Of a stretch of 64,000 nucleotides of DNA, positions 48,563 through 57,253 are shown piece by piece. A program made the position numbers and the translations under genes. The stretch is from JAGDZR01 sp049115695 (GTDB lineage: Bacteria > Bacteroidota > Bacteroidia > Cytophagales > Cyclobacteriaceae): assembly GCA_049115695.1 (NCBI GenBank), contig JAGDZR010000004.1, positions 246,007 to 310,006 of the forward strand. Direction: 5' to 3'. The notes below the pieces were generated by a model. The model was given only the letters and a program-made list of their open reading frames with translations, did no database searches and was not told where the DNA came from. Numbering within the stretch: the stretch's first letter is position 1; each line of letters opens with the position of its first letter.

Positions 48563-49246
48563 CTAGTTTTCCCTATTTAAATTTCCTTCCCACATTTTCA
48601 TATGAATTCTTCTAATTTTTTGAGTTGGATAAGTCAAATGCCTTTTTTTAATCCATTCTAGAATATTATAAGACCTGGACTTGACTAGATGCATTGACTG
48701 TGGAGAAATTTCATAACCCCATTCATTCTCTAACAAATCAAGCTTTTGTTTTACAGTCCTTACATCCGACTTCAGGGCCCGTGCATAATTATTCATTTCA
48801 TCAGAATAAACCGAAATCAATCCAGCAAATGATATTAGAATGAACCACTTAACTGGATTAAGCTTATCATCAATTAAAAAACTAAACTCGCCATCATAAA
48901 GATTGTAGGTTTTATTACATTTTGGACATTTGAAAAGATATGAGTCAATTTTAATCAGCCTGTCCTGATATAAAAATTCCTTTGCCTCATCATACAAAGT
49001 TTCATTATTCCACTTCAAAGTATTCATCCACTTATCATCCCAATATTCGGTTATATAGATTTCCAGACCTGCTTTCCTCTTGTAATAATCTTCGGATCTA
49101 TTATACCTACAATCTGGGCAGGAAAGGTCATAACCCCACTTTAGTTGACTAATGAACTCCTCAACTAAAATGGGTTTATCATATCTAATAAGGCGTCTTA
49201 CGTTTGCCTCTGAGTATTTTAATTTATGTGATACATTTCTAACCAT
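48563..49246 (-). CDS. Zinc-ribbon protein resembling an IS1595-type transposase N-terminus, without DDE domain
   Basis: 227 residues. Two CxxC pairs: CPDCRYNR (about residue 40) and FKCPKCNKTYNLYDGEFS (about 103). The second is followed by LNPVKWFILISFAGLISVYS and a helix-turn-helix-like stretch (NNYARALKSDVRTVKQKLDLL). Zinc ribbon, then a WF-containing helix, then HTH is the order I know from the N-terminal region of IS1595-family transposases, but the chain ends about 70 residues later without any DDE catalytic domain. Probably a DNA-binding accessory or regulatory protein derived from a transposase. Confidence 0.6.
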   Translation of the reverse strand: MVRNVSHKLKYSEANVRRLIRYDKPILVEEFISQLKWGYDLSCPDCRYNRSEDYYKRKAGLEIYITEYWDDKWMNTLKWNNETLYDEAKEFLYQDRLIKIDSYLFKCPKCNKTYNLYDGEFSFLIDDKLNPVKWFILISFAGLISVYSDEMNNYARALKSDVRTVKQKLDLLENEWGYEISPQSMHLVKSRSYNILEWIKKRHLTYPTQKIRRIHMKMWEGNLNREN

Positions 49247-49290
49247 CTGATAATCAAATATATAATAAATCCATCTTTTGTATTATAGGC

Positions 49291-49485
49291 ATGGAAAACA
49301 ATATTCTATCCAGAATTCAGGCGGCTAGGCTGCTTGGAGTCTCATTGCCGACTTTACACAAGTATTCACAACTCGGCATAATACCTAAATACAGAATTGG
49401 GAATAGAGTGTTTTATCTCGAGCATGAATTAATCAATAGTCTAGTTCAAGTCAATGTTCAACCTTTTAAATCAAAGCTATCATGA
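49291..49485 (+). CDS. Small HTH protein, excisionase/MerR-like (HTH_17)
   Basis: 64 residues. MENNILSRIQAARLLGVSLPT then LHKYSQLGIIPKYRIGNRVF: a winged MerR-like HTH of the type used as excisionase or as helicase-operon regulator in Bacteroidota islands. Its stop overlaps the helicase start by 4 bp (ATGA), so the two are translationally coupled. Confidence 0.85.
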   Translation: MENNILSRIQAARLLGVSLPTLHKYSQLGIIPKYRIGNRVFYLEHELINSLVQVNVQPFKSKLS

Positions 49486-50975
49486 GCCATTACATAGGTA
49501 GTCCGTTACAATTTGTTGATCTTAAAAACGGTAAAATCAAATGGGCTAAATTATATGAGTTCCTAAATGCAAATGGAATATATGGATATCTGGATCAAAC
49601 GGGATTTCACTTCGTCAAAATAGACAAGTGCATTATGCAAGAAATCGATCCTAGATACATCAGGCATTTTATTGCAGAAGCATTTAGACTATGCAGCACA
49701 CCGTTGGATGATGCAATGGAAAATCTGCTTCAAACAATTCACCAACTTACCGGTCTAGCTTTACTGGATTCAATAGCGGTAACCGAAGATGAAATCTTAA
49801 GTGATACATTGGAGTTCTCATTTCTTTTCTTTCAAAATGGAATTGTCAAGATATCAAAAGAGACAGAAGAATTTTTCAAATTTCCTGAGAGAGGTTTTCT
49901 CGTATGGCAAGATCAAATCATAAAAAGAGACTTTAATCCGGAACAGGAAGGAAAGTGCCAATTTGAGATTTTCATCAAGAATTGTATGAACAATGATTCT
50001 GAAAGAATCAAATGTATGATGTCGGCAATTGGTTACTTACTGCATCGCCATAAAACTCCCTCAGAAGCTGTTGCAATTATCTTTTGTGATGAAGAAGATT
50101 CTGACAATCCTGAAGGAGGAACTGGCAAATCGTTAACCGTCAATGGCATTAAACAATTGCGCACATTGGTCAAGGAAGATGGCAAAACGTTTAAGTTTAA
50201 CAATTTTGCTTTTCAACAGGTTACATCGTCTACGGATATTATTCTTTTTGAGGACTTGGATCGGAAATTCGATTTCGAAAAGCTCTTTCCTGTTATTACC
50301 GATGGAATAACGGTAGAAAAGAAATATAAAGACAGAAAGTTCATGGACTTTTCATCCAAACCAAAGATCATGATCACAACTAATTACATGATTAACGGTA
50401 TTGGAAACAGTTTTGAGCGCAGAAAGATCGAATATGAGTTTTCAAACTACTATGGAAAGACCCGAACTCCTGAACAGGAGTTCAATTGCTTATTCTTTGC
50501 TGGTTGGGACGATTCAGAATGGTCGAGATTTTATGGCTTTATGATTGAGTGTATTAAGCATTATTTAAAAAACGGATTGCTTCGACCCTCACCAATAAAC
50601 TTGGAAATCAGAAAATTAAAAAACACAACAAACCCTGAATTTGTTGAGTTTATGGATGATTTCATTGTTAGCAAAAGATCTCAAACACAATGTGATAGAA
50701 AAATCCTTTACCTAGAGTTCATTGGACTCCACACTGAGTTTGAGAAATGGTTGAATCCTCGTCAGTTTAATAGATGGCTAGAAATCTATGGTCAGGCAAA
50801 GGGATATCAAACCAAGATAAAGAAGAGTGGAGATTTCCGTTTCATCACATTTATTAAGAAAGGAGACTCACCAAATGATGACTTATCGACAGGTGACTTT
50901 CCAGACTTTGATCCTCCTCTAGATTCCCCTCCATCTGATCCTCTGAGCAGCAGCGAACCTCCCCCTGTTTGCTAA
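49482..50975 (+). CDS. SF3-type replication helicase (D5/DUF5906-like primase-helicase)
   Basis: 497 residues. N-terminal region without recognised primase motif. The ATPase core has Walker A EGGTGKSLTVNG (K216), Walker B in STDIILFEDLDRKF, and motif C/sensor KPKIMITTNYMING, the superfamily 3 pattern of phage P4, D5 and island replication proteins. The C-terminus ends in a Pro/Ser/Asp-rich tail (SSSEPPPVC). It probably unwinds the element's origin after excision. A strong hairpin lies just downstream. Confidence 0.88.
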   Translation: MSHYIGSPLQFVDLKNGKIKWAKLYEFLNANGIYGYLDQTGFHFVKIDKCIMQEIDPRYIRHFIAEAFRLCSTPLDDAMENLLQTIHQLTGLALLDSIAVTEDEILSDTLEFSFLFFQNGIVKISKETEEFFKFPERGFLVWQDQIIKRDFNPEQEGKCQFEIFIKNCMNNDSERIKCMMSAIGYLLHRHKTPSEAVAIIFCDEEDSDNPEGGTGKSLTVNGIKQLRTLVKEDGKTFKFNNFAFQQVTSSTDIILFEDLDRKFDFEKLFPVITDGITVEKKYKDRKFMDFSSKPKIMITTNYMINGIGNSFERRKIEYEFSNYYGKTRTPEQEFNCLFFAGWDDSEWSRFYGFMIECIKHYLKNGLLRPSPINLEIRKLKNTTNPEFVEFMDDFIVSKRSQTQCDRKILYLEFIGLHTEFEKWLNPRQFNRWLEIYGQAKGYQTKIKKSGDFRFITFIKKGDSPNDDLSTGDFPDFDPPLDSPPSDPLSSSEPPPVC

Positions 50976-50985
50976 ATATCAGGTT

Positions 50986-51041
50986 GGGCTAAAGGGCTGA
51001 AGGTTCTAGGGAATTTCTCAAATTACTCTGCCCTTTGGCCC
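50986..51041 (+). other. Strong hairpin downstream of the helicase gene
   Basis: GGGCTAAAGGGC (50986-50997) pairs with GCCCTTTGGCCC (51030-51041) along 12 bp with one G-U pair; loop 32 nt. There is no T-run, so this is not a typical terminator. It could be a replication origin structure, a nicking site or a processing signal. Confidence 0.55.
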
Positions 51042-51081
51042 TGCTTAAGGATAACCTATGTTTTAACTAAAAAATTAAAAC

Positions 51082-51450
51082 ATGTCCTCTAATCCAGTAT
51101 ATCAATTTGTTGCTAGATCTGATACCAATAAAAGACTGGCACCTCACTCCTTTCTATTGCTAACTATTACAGATAAAGTTGAACTTAGATGGGGCAAACT
51201 AACTCGCTTAAACACCAATCAAGAAAAAATTAGAATAAGACCAGGACAAACAATCCGTCAAAAGCTATTTCACCAGTTGTTATCTTTTTATGAGTGGGAT
51301 TCTAATACAGAATTCAAAGTAGATGGATTTGATCTTTCAGGCATAATTAATTTAGATGACAACTTTTATTTTGCTGATGAAATTGAATTTGAAGTTATCA
51401 ATAGATCTAACTTGAGTATTTATATCCAAGTCTCAGGTTGGTTACTTTAG
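51082..51450 (+). CDS. Hypothetical protein of the integrative element
   Basis: 122 residues, soluble, mostly beta-rich: YQFVARSDTNKRLAPHSFLLL, RIRPGQTIRQKLFHQLLSFY and NSDTEFKVDGFD-type strands. Start ATG at 51082 after an A-rich stretch. I do not recognise the family. Its place downstream of the helicase hints at an element-maintenance role. Confidence 0.65.
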   Translation: MSSNPVYQFVARSDTNKRLAPHSFLLLTITDKVELRWGKLTRLNTNQEKIRIRPGQTIRQKLFHQLLSFYEWDSNTEFKVDGFDLSGIINLDDNFYFADEIEFEVINRSNLSIYIQVSGWLL

Positions 51451-51577
51451 AAAAGAAAGTCCAAAGACCTTTTTCTTTCCCCAAACTTCTTTTAAGAGTC
51501 TTCTTACCAACGTTCGGTGTTCGGCCGGGAGGTTGTGCCCGCAAACAAAAAAAATTGCTTAAAAGATGTGTTCCCAT

Positions 51578-52639
51578 CTACCTACTTAACAAACCGTAAA
51601 TAAGTATACCCACCAGAACACCACCAATATAGAGGTAACCAGTAGGCAGTTTGGAAACAGTAATTTCAGATTGATCAGAAATGGAATGATTCATCTCAAT
51701 ACTGTTTATCGACGTACGATATAATCCACCTGTATGCAATTTGGCAATCAATCGGTTCTCTATTTTCTCGCCTACTGCCGGACTCACAATAAGCTTTCTT
51801 TCCTCTTCTTTGTATTTAGTTTTGAATTTCCCTTTGGTTACTCTAAAATCATATTGAGCTTTCGATTTAACGGAATAACCAAATTTCTCAGAGTCAACTA
51901 AGTCTAAACTCTTATCAAATAAATCACACAATTCTAATATTTCAGACTCACATTCACAGGTTGTCACACCCGCTTGATTTACTTGATACCTTACACTACC
52001 AGAACTTATCAAAGATTTTGAAGTGGGTTCATAGTCAATCAGTTTCTTTTCTATACTTGTTAACAATTTTTGATAACCAACAGGATTAATTAGAGAATAA
52101 TCAAAAACTCTGGTATCCTTTTCCTGCTCGAATTGTTCTTTAACTTTCTGACGATATTTCACAGACTGAGGCATGTCTCCTATGTGATACCTGTTACCCA
52201 TTACCTGTATCTCAACATCATCACTCATTTCAGGAATGCTAAAAATAACCTCCCAATTCTCACCAACATCGCTGCCAGTAGGAGTAAACTCATACCTTCT
52301 AGGCATCATTCTACTTCCTCCAAGAATGTTTTTAATGGTCACTGAATTGGGAGCAACAGTTTGTTTCCTACCAGTCTGTATATAGTTATATCTGATTGCA
52401 AAGTTCAACGGAATATCCGGATCAGGAAACTCATTCGAGTATTGGTTTCTAATAATCACCGTTGACCCTAAGTTTCTCACAAATACTTTGGCACTTACTT
52501 TAGAGTTATCCAACACTTTGACTTCAATGAACTTGACCTTAACCTGACCAGAACAAGGTATAGCGAGCATAGTTAGGAAGATCAAATGAGTGAGAATTAA
52601 AGGAACTGTTAGTTGTTTCATTTCTTTCATTTTTTCCAA
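51578..52639 (-). CDS. Hypothetical envelope protein with signal peptide and C-terminal membrane anchor
   Basis: 353 residues. N-terminal signal (MKQLTVPLILTHLIFLTMLAIPCSGQ, after a possible five-residue extension) and a C-terminal helix LYIGGVLVGILIYGLLSR. The exported part is beta-rich (KVKFIEVKVLDNSKVSAKVFV) with two close cysteines (TTCECES). No known domain. It lies divergent from the XRE regulator, 32 bp apart. Confidence 0.65.
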   Translation of the reverse strand: MEKMKEMKQLTVPLILTHLIFLTMLAIPCSGQVKVKFIEVKVLDNSKVSAKVFVRNLGSTVIIRNQYSNEFPDPDIPLNFAIRYNYIQTGRKQTVAPNSVTIKNILGGSRMMPRRYEFTPTGSDVGENWEVIFSIPEMSDDVEIQVMGNRYHIGDMPQSVKYRQKVKEQFEQEKDTRVFDYSLINPVGYQKLLTSIEKKLIDYEPTSKSLISSGSVRYQVNQAGVTTCECESEILELCDLFDKSLDLVDSEKFGYSVKSKAQYDFRVTKGKFKTKYKEEERKLIVSPAVGEKIENRLIAKLHTGGLYRTSINSIEMNHSISDQSEITVSKLPTGYLYIGGVLVGILIYGLLSR

Positions 52640-52671
52640 AAAAACAAAATAATACCTAAAAAAGAGGCCTT

Positions 52672-52956
52672 TTGGCTCTAATAATTGGATCAGCTATTGG
52701 AGTTATTTGGGTCGTGGAAAAATTCCGTGACGAGGTATACTTAACTCTGTTTGGAGCCAATCTGAGGAAGATCAGAGAGTCTAAAGGTCTCTCACAGGAA
52801 AGTTTAGCTGCAAAAGCTAACACCACATTAAGTCAAGTCGGCAGAATTGAAAGAGGCCTGAGAGCCCCCACGATCTTAACAGTTGTCAGACTAGCTTTAG
52901 CACTTGACACAGACCCGGCTATATTATTCGATTTTAGAAATGATTTTGAAGGGTGA
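52672..52956 (+). CDS. XRE-family helix-turn-helix regulator (controller-like)
   Basis: 94 residues from TTG at 52672; the frame is closed by a TAA just upstream (52657). GTG at 52714 gives an 80-residue form starting VEKFRDEVYLTLFGANLRKI, which removes a hydrophobic stretch and fits small Cro/C-protein regulators better. The HTH is NLRKIRESKGLSQESLAAKA then TLSQVGRIERGLRAPTILTV. Its place before a methyltransferase gene fits a restriction-modification controller. A possible operator is described at 53069-53093. Confidence 0.82.
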   Translation: MALIIGSAIGVIWVVEKFRDEVYLTLFGANLRKIRESKGLSQESLAAKANTTLSQVGRIERGLRAPTILTVVRLALALDTDPAILFDFRNDFEG

Positions 52957-53068
52957 AACACACCTTAGTAATTGCTGAACTTGTTATAATACCATTCAAG
53001 GAAGTTCCACATTTCGCAAGAAATCATCACCACAAATAAAAAGAAACGTTTAAATCGTATATTAACAA

Positions 53069-53093
53069 ACTAATCTCACTAGGTTCGATTAGT
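53069..53093. promoter_or_regulatory. Inverted repeat ACTAATC-N11-GATTAGT upstream of the methyltransferase
   Basis: Two perfect 7-bp arms (53069-53075 and 53087-53093) separated by 11 bases, about 60 nt before the methyltransferase start. Arm spacing fits a dimeric HTH regulator such as the XRE protein encoded just upstream. Confidence 0.5.
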
Positions 53094-53152
53094 AAAAAAT
53101 GAACTTACAATATTATCCTATAACGGATTCATAATAAAACCAAAAGGAAACA

Positions 53153-54328
53153 GTGAATAGTAAGCTTTCTGTAAGAAAAGATATCCCTCATATAATAAAA
53201 TACATGGGTTCCAAAAAAGAACTCATTAATGAAATAGTACTATCAATTAATGAAATCAGAACTGATGAAACAATTTGTGACCTCTTCGCGGGGACATCCG
53301 TCCTAAGTGGTGCAATTGGCAATCAAGTAAATATGGTATCTAATGACATTCAGGAATACTCTGCAATTCTTGCTAAAACCTATCTAACAGCTAACAATTG
53401 GAATATGGATAGCGTTTTGAATGATGTCATGGAAAAAGCCACTAATTATACAAAAAGAGTTAGGAAAGTTTATCCGGAATTGGTATACGGTTATTACAAT
53501 AACATCCCTCTTAACGAATTCAATGCGTTGGAGCAGCAACAGCAAGATCTGATTTACTTTGACTTTGAAGAACTCGAGCATAACCTATTCATAAAGAACT
53601 ATTCTGGGACTTATTGGTCTTTTGAACAATGTCTTTGGATTGATGCATTAAGGGTAACAATTGAAGAATATAACGGAAAAAACGAATACTATTCATTGTT
53701 GTCTAGCTTGATGTTTGCAATGGCATACAATGCACAGAGTACAGGTCATTATGCACAATACCGTGATGCAAATGATGAAGCTTCAATGAATGATATTATC
53801 ATTTACAGAATGAAGGAAATTCAGCCACTATTCATTAAAAAATTCAAGGAATTATCAGGATGCATAAACAGCGAAAGCCATAATTTCAGAGTTTGTACTG
53901 GAGATTATGTAGATTGTATTGAAACCCTTAATGAACCAACCATTACTTATGCTGATCCTCCCTATGTTTTTGTCCATTACTCAAGATTTTACCACGCTCT
54001 AGAAACTTTAGTAAAATATGATTACCCAGAAGTAAAATTTAAGGGACGATACAGAATGGATAGACATCAATCACCATTTTGTAAAAGAAGTGAAGTATCA
54101 GAAGCATTTCGAACTATGTTTCGCAAAATTTATTCCGTTAGAAGTAAATTAGTGCTAAGTTACAGTAACACGGGAATGATCTCAATTCAAGACATTCTAG
54201 AATTAATTAATCAGGAAATTCCAGATCACTCGATCAAAACAAAAGAACTGGACTACAATCATAGTACAATGGGTAGATCACAGGATAAAAAAAGGCGAGT
54301 GACAGAATATCTAATAACCGTCTCATAA
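53153..54328 (+). CDS. D12-class (Dam-like) DNA adenine-N6 methyltransferase
   Basis: 391 residues from GTG at 53153, preceded by AAAAGGAAACA, an unusual Shine-Dalgarno-like sequence for this genome. Motif X is IKYMGSKKELINEI, motif I CDLFAGTSVLSGAI (D43-LFAG) binds SAM, motif IV is ADPPYVFVHYS (D268-PPY). Order X-I-(target recognition)-IV marks the alpha class, as in Dam and M.DpnII. The segment GRYRMDRHQSPFCKRSEV after motif IV is typical of D12 enzymes. It probably methylates adenine in a specific site and so protects host DNA. It is the first gene of a pair; the next start codon follows its stop directly. Confidence 0.92.
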   Translation: MNSKLSVRKDIPHIIKYMGSKKELINEIVLSINEIRTDETICDLFAGTSVLSGAIGNQVNMVSNDIQEYSAILAKTYLTANNWNMDSVLNDVMEKATNYTKRVRKVYPELVYGYYNNIPLNEFNALEQQQQDLIYFDFEELEHNLFIKNYSGTYWSFEQCLWIDALRVTIEEYNGKNEYYSLLSSLMFAMAYNAQSTGHYAQYRDANDEASMNDIIIYRMKEIQPLFIKKFKELSGCINSESHNFRVCTGDYVDCIETLNEPTITYADPPYVFVHYSRFYHALETLVKYDYPEVKFKGRYRMDRHQSPFCKRSEVSEAFRTMFRKIYSVRSKLVLSYSNTGMISIQDILELINQEIPDHSIKTKELDYNHSTMGRSQDKKRRVTEYLITVS

Positions 54329-57253
54329 ATGAAACTTAAGCCTTTTGAGATTCAAAGATTAGTCACTTCATGGACGAAGTATGACCCTGTTAAACTTATC
54401 AATATCGTTATTGAAGATAACATTGAATCCTATAAGACCCGTCACAAGTCAATCAACACTGCTGTGTTAAAGAACTTTCTTGGAATTAAATCACTTGATG
54501 ATAAAACTCCAAAGGTTTGGCACTCTATTAAGGAAAATCCTGATTTGGGAAAGCTTATTGCATGTTTAGGTGCATTTACGACCCACTATCAAATAATAGA
54601 TGACTTTGCTAATAAATACATGAATGAAAATATGGGAGGAATATATGAACTGATTCCTGGTTCCAAAATTTCCACCAATATACGAAGAGCATTGATCAAT
54701 TCCGGTGCAGCCGAACCTGAATACATGAATAGCTCCAAAGTACCCTTTTCGTTCGAAGCACTATTTAATTCTGGGCATTATGGACTTCATTTCAAATCAA
54801 TTATCAAATTAAGGCTTAATCGAATCGGATGGACGGAGGATCAAATTGAAGATAGATTTTGGGATTTATGTAAAGATTACTATTTGCCAAACTTTTTAGG
54901 TCTAACTACTGAACAATTTCAAAGCTGGCTTGAAGGAACTCCCTTAGTAAAGAATCAAACAGTTTCTTTTCAAAATCAAATTGACTTTGTATTAGAAGGG
55001 TTAATTGATAATGAACAAGTGACTAAAAGGCTTATAAACCTAAAGAGAGGTTCAAATGACATTCAACTCATTCCAAAATCAGAATCTGAAGTTTTCCTTT
55101 CAAAAGGCTATGAAATAATTGATGAATCAACCCTTAAGGTTAAGGTCAGCAAACCAAAACCTTATGATCAATTATTTGAAGATAGAGTTTGGGCTTTAAT
55201 GGCCGATATGGGATTTGATTATTATAACCAAAGTCGAAGTTTTAGGATTAAGTTTTCAGATCCAAAAGTAACCGGTAAACAAATCGATGTATTTGTTGGG
55301 GATAAAGAGTCAGTCCTGTTAATCGAGTGTAAAAGCTCAATAAACAAATCAAGTTCAAGCTTTCAAAAAGACATTGACCAAATAGCTCATAACAGGGCTA
55401 GGATCAATTCAGTGATAAAAAAATTTTTTAAAGCCAATACAAAAATCGGTTACATTTTCTGGACTGAGAATGTTATAGTTAACAACAATGATAAAATTAG
55501 ATTGAAGGATAATGGAATTAAACATTTCAACCAAGATGATCTTGAGTATTTCCAAAAGCTTACTTCACTACTTGGACCTGCAGCCAAATATCAATTTATA
55601 GGAAAGGTTTTTGAAAACATGGAAATTCCTGAACTTCCCAATCGCGTCCCTGCAGTCCAAGGGAAGATGGGGGGATACACCTACTATTCCTTTTCAATTG
55701 AGCCTGAAACTCTACTTAAAATTGGCTGTGTTTTACATAGAAGAGACTCAAGCACAGAAGCCTTTGAAACATATCAGAGAATGGTTCAAAAGAGCAGAAT
55801 AACTAGTATACAAAAGTACATCGATGATGACGGTGGTTATTTTCCGAATAGTATAATTATCAATATTAACAGTGGGCGTCATACCATGGACTTTGATCTT
55901 GCTGATAATTCACCAAAGGATTCACTATCAAGAATTGGCATCCTGCACCTTCCGAAAAAATATCAAAGTGCAATTATTATTGATGGACAACATAGACTTT
56001 ACGGGTACGCCAAGTCTTATTGGAGATCACGTAACTCCATTCCTGTCGTCGCATTTGAAAATTTACCCGGAAAGGAACAGACAAAGCTTTTCGTTGATAT
56101 AAATCACGAGCAGAAGTCTGTTAAAAAGAATCTTCTTTTATCGATAATGTCTGACTTCAACTGGGGATCTTCTAATGATGATGAGGTAATAGAAGCCTTA
56201 CCAGTAAGGTTAGTTCGTCTGTTAAATGACTCTGAATCATCTCCGCTATATAAAAGAATTCAACTTGCAGAAGAACCAATAAGTGATCAGCGATGTTTAA
56301 CTCTTGAATACCTAATCAGGTATGGGCTCAAGTCCAAAACCAATTTCTTTGGAGTAATTCGCAAAAAGAGAATTTCAAAAATAGGACATCTGACAGGTAA
56401 GTCCCATAAAGACACACTCGTTCGATCATTGGAATTCTTTTCTCAATGTCTTCAATATTTTGAATTGAAATTACCAACTCAATGGGCTATTGGTAAAGGA
56501 GAGGGTGGATTTATTGCTATGAACATCGGCATAACTTCTTTATTTCGAATACTTAACGATTTGTTGGAATACTTGACTTCCTGTAAGGAAATAGAAACCC
56601 AAAGATTAACACCCGCTCAACTATTTGATGAAATTCAACCATTCCTTGAAGAAATAACTAATTTCCTTTCAAACTGTGCCCCTGATTTAATCAAAGATTT
56701 TAGAAGTAACCTTGGCGCAGCCGGAACCGAGCATGTGGTACGCGAGTATCAGAAAATTCTTAACGAATTTGATGATTCCTTCAACCCTGATGGATTACAA
56801 GATTGGATAAAAACTAATTCAGGACAATTCAATTTACCAGCAAAGGAAATAGGAGACCGACTTCAATTAAAAATCAGAAATTATATTTTCAAAAAGTTAC
56901 AGGAGAGCTACGGAATATCTAACAAAAATTGGTGGATAGAAGGGGTACCAATTAATGTTCAAAAGAGCTGTACTTTAAGGCACATTGAAGAAAAAAGGAC
57001 TGAACCTGAGGAAAACTATCTGGATACTATTGATTATTGGGAAATTGTTAGCAAAAACGAAAACAAACACTTATTCACAAAGTTATTCACTCCAGCCGGA
57101 CAGGAACAGGTAAAAAATGCAGATAAGAAATGGTTTGTTGAATTCAATAATATTAGAAAGAAGTATAGCCACCCCGAACGCAAGAGAATCTCAGAAGAAG
57201 AATTAAAGTTTTTATCTAGTACGGAGGAATGGTTGATTGAACGTCTTGAATAA
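54329..57253 (+). CDS. PD-(D/E)XK-like nuclease fused to a DGQHR (DndB/DpdB-like) domain
   Basis: 974 residues; ATG directly follows the methyltransferase TAA. Three regions: (1) 1-230, helical, unrecognised. (2) About 285-440, a restriction-endonuclease-like fold: FEDRVWALMADMGFDY, KQIDVFVGDKESV, LLIECKSSINKSS, giving D320-X12-E333-x-K335, then TKIGYIFWTEN. (3) About 450-900, DGQHR-type: DDGGYFPNSIIININSG, SAIIIDGQHRLYGYAKSY (D552-R556), TKLFVDINHEQKSVKKNLLLS. DGQHR proteins include DndB (phosphorothioate) and DpdB (deazaguanine). The fusion to a nuclease beside a methyltransferase suggests the restriction partner, perhaps with the DGQHR part reading DNA. I do not know this combination from the literature. 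Confidence 0.8.
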   Translation: MKLKPFEIQRLVTSWTKYDPVKLINIVIEDNIESYKTRHKSINTAVLKNFLGIKSLDDKTPKVWHSIKENPDLGKLIACLGAFTTHYQIIDDFANKYMNENMGGIYELIPGSKISTNIRRALINSGAAEPEYMNSSKVPFSFEALFNSGHYGLHFKSIIKLRLNRIGWTEDQIEDRFWDLCKDYYLPNFLGLTTEQFQSWLEGTPLVKNQTVSFQNQIDFVLEGLIDNEQVTKRLINLKRGSNDIQLIPKSESEVFLSKGYEIIDESTLKVKVSKPKPYDQLFEDRVWALMADMGFDYYNQSRSFRIKFSDPKVTGKQIDVFVGDKESVLLIECKSSINKSSSSFQKDIDQIAHNRARINSVIKKFFKANTKIGYIFWTENVIVNNNDKIRLKDNGIKHFNQDDLEYFQKLTSLLGPAAKYQFIGKVFENMEIPELPNRVPAVQGKMGGYTYYSFSIEPETLLKIGCVLHRRDSSTEAFETYQRMVQKSRITSIQKYIDDDGGYFPNSIIININSGRHTMDFDLADNSPKDSLSRIGILHLPKKYQSAIIIDGQHRLYGYAKSYWRSRNSIPVVAFENLPGKEQTKLFVDINHEQKSVKKNLLLSIMSDFNWGSSNDDEVIEALPVRLVRLLNDSESSPLYKRIQLAEEPISDQRCLTLEYLIRYGLKSKTNFFGVIRKKRISKIGHLTGKSHKDTLVRSLEFFSQCLQYFELKLPTQWAIGKGEGGFIAMNIGITSLFRILNDLLEYLTSCKEIETQRLTPAQLFDEIQPFLEEITNFLSNCAPDLIKDFRSNLGAAGTEHVVREYQKILNEFDDSFNPDGLQDWIKTNSGQFNLPAKEIGDRLQLKIRNYIFKKLQESYGISNKNWWIEGVPINVQKSCTLRHIEEKRTEPEENYLDTIDYWEIVSKNENKHLFTKLFTPAGQEQVKNADKKWFVEFNNIRKKYSHPERKRISEEELKFLSSTEEWLIERLE

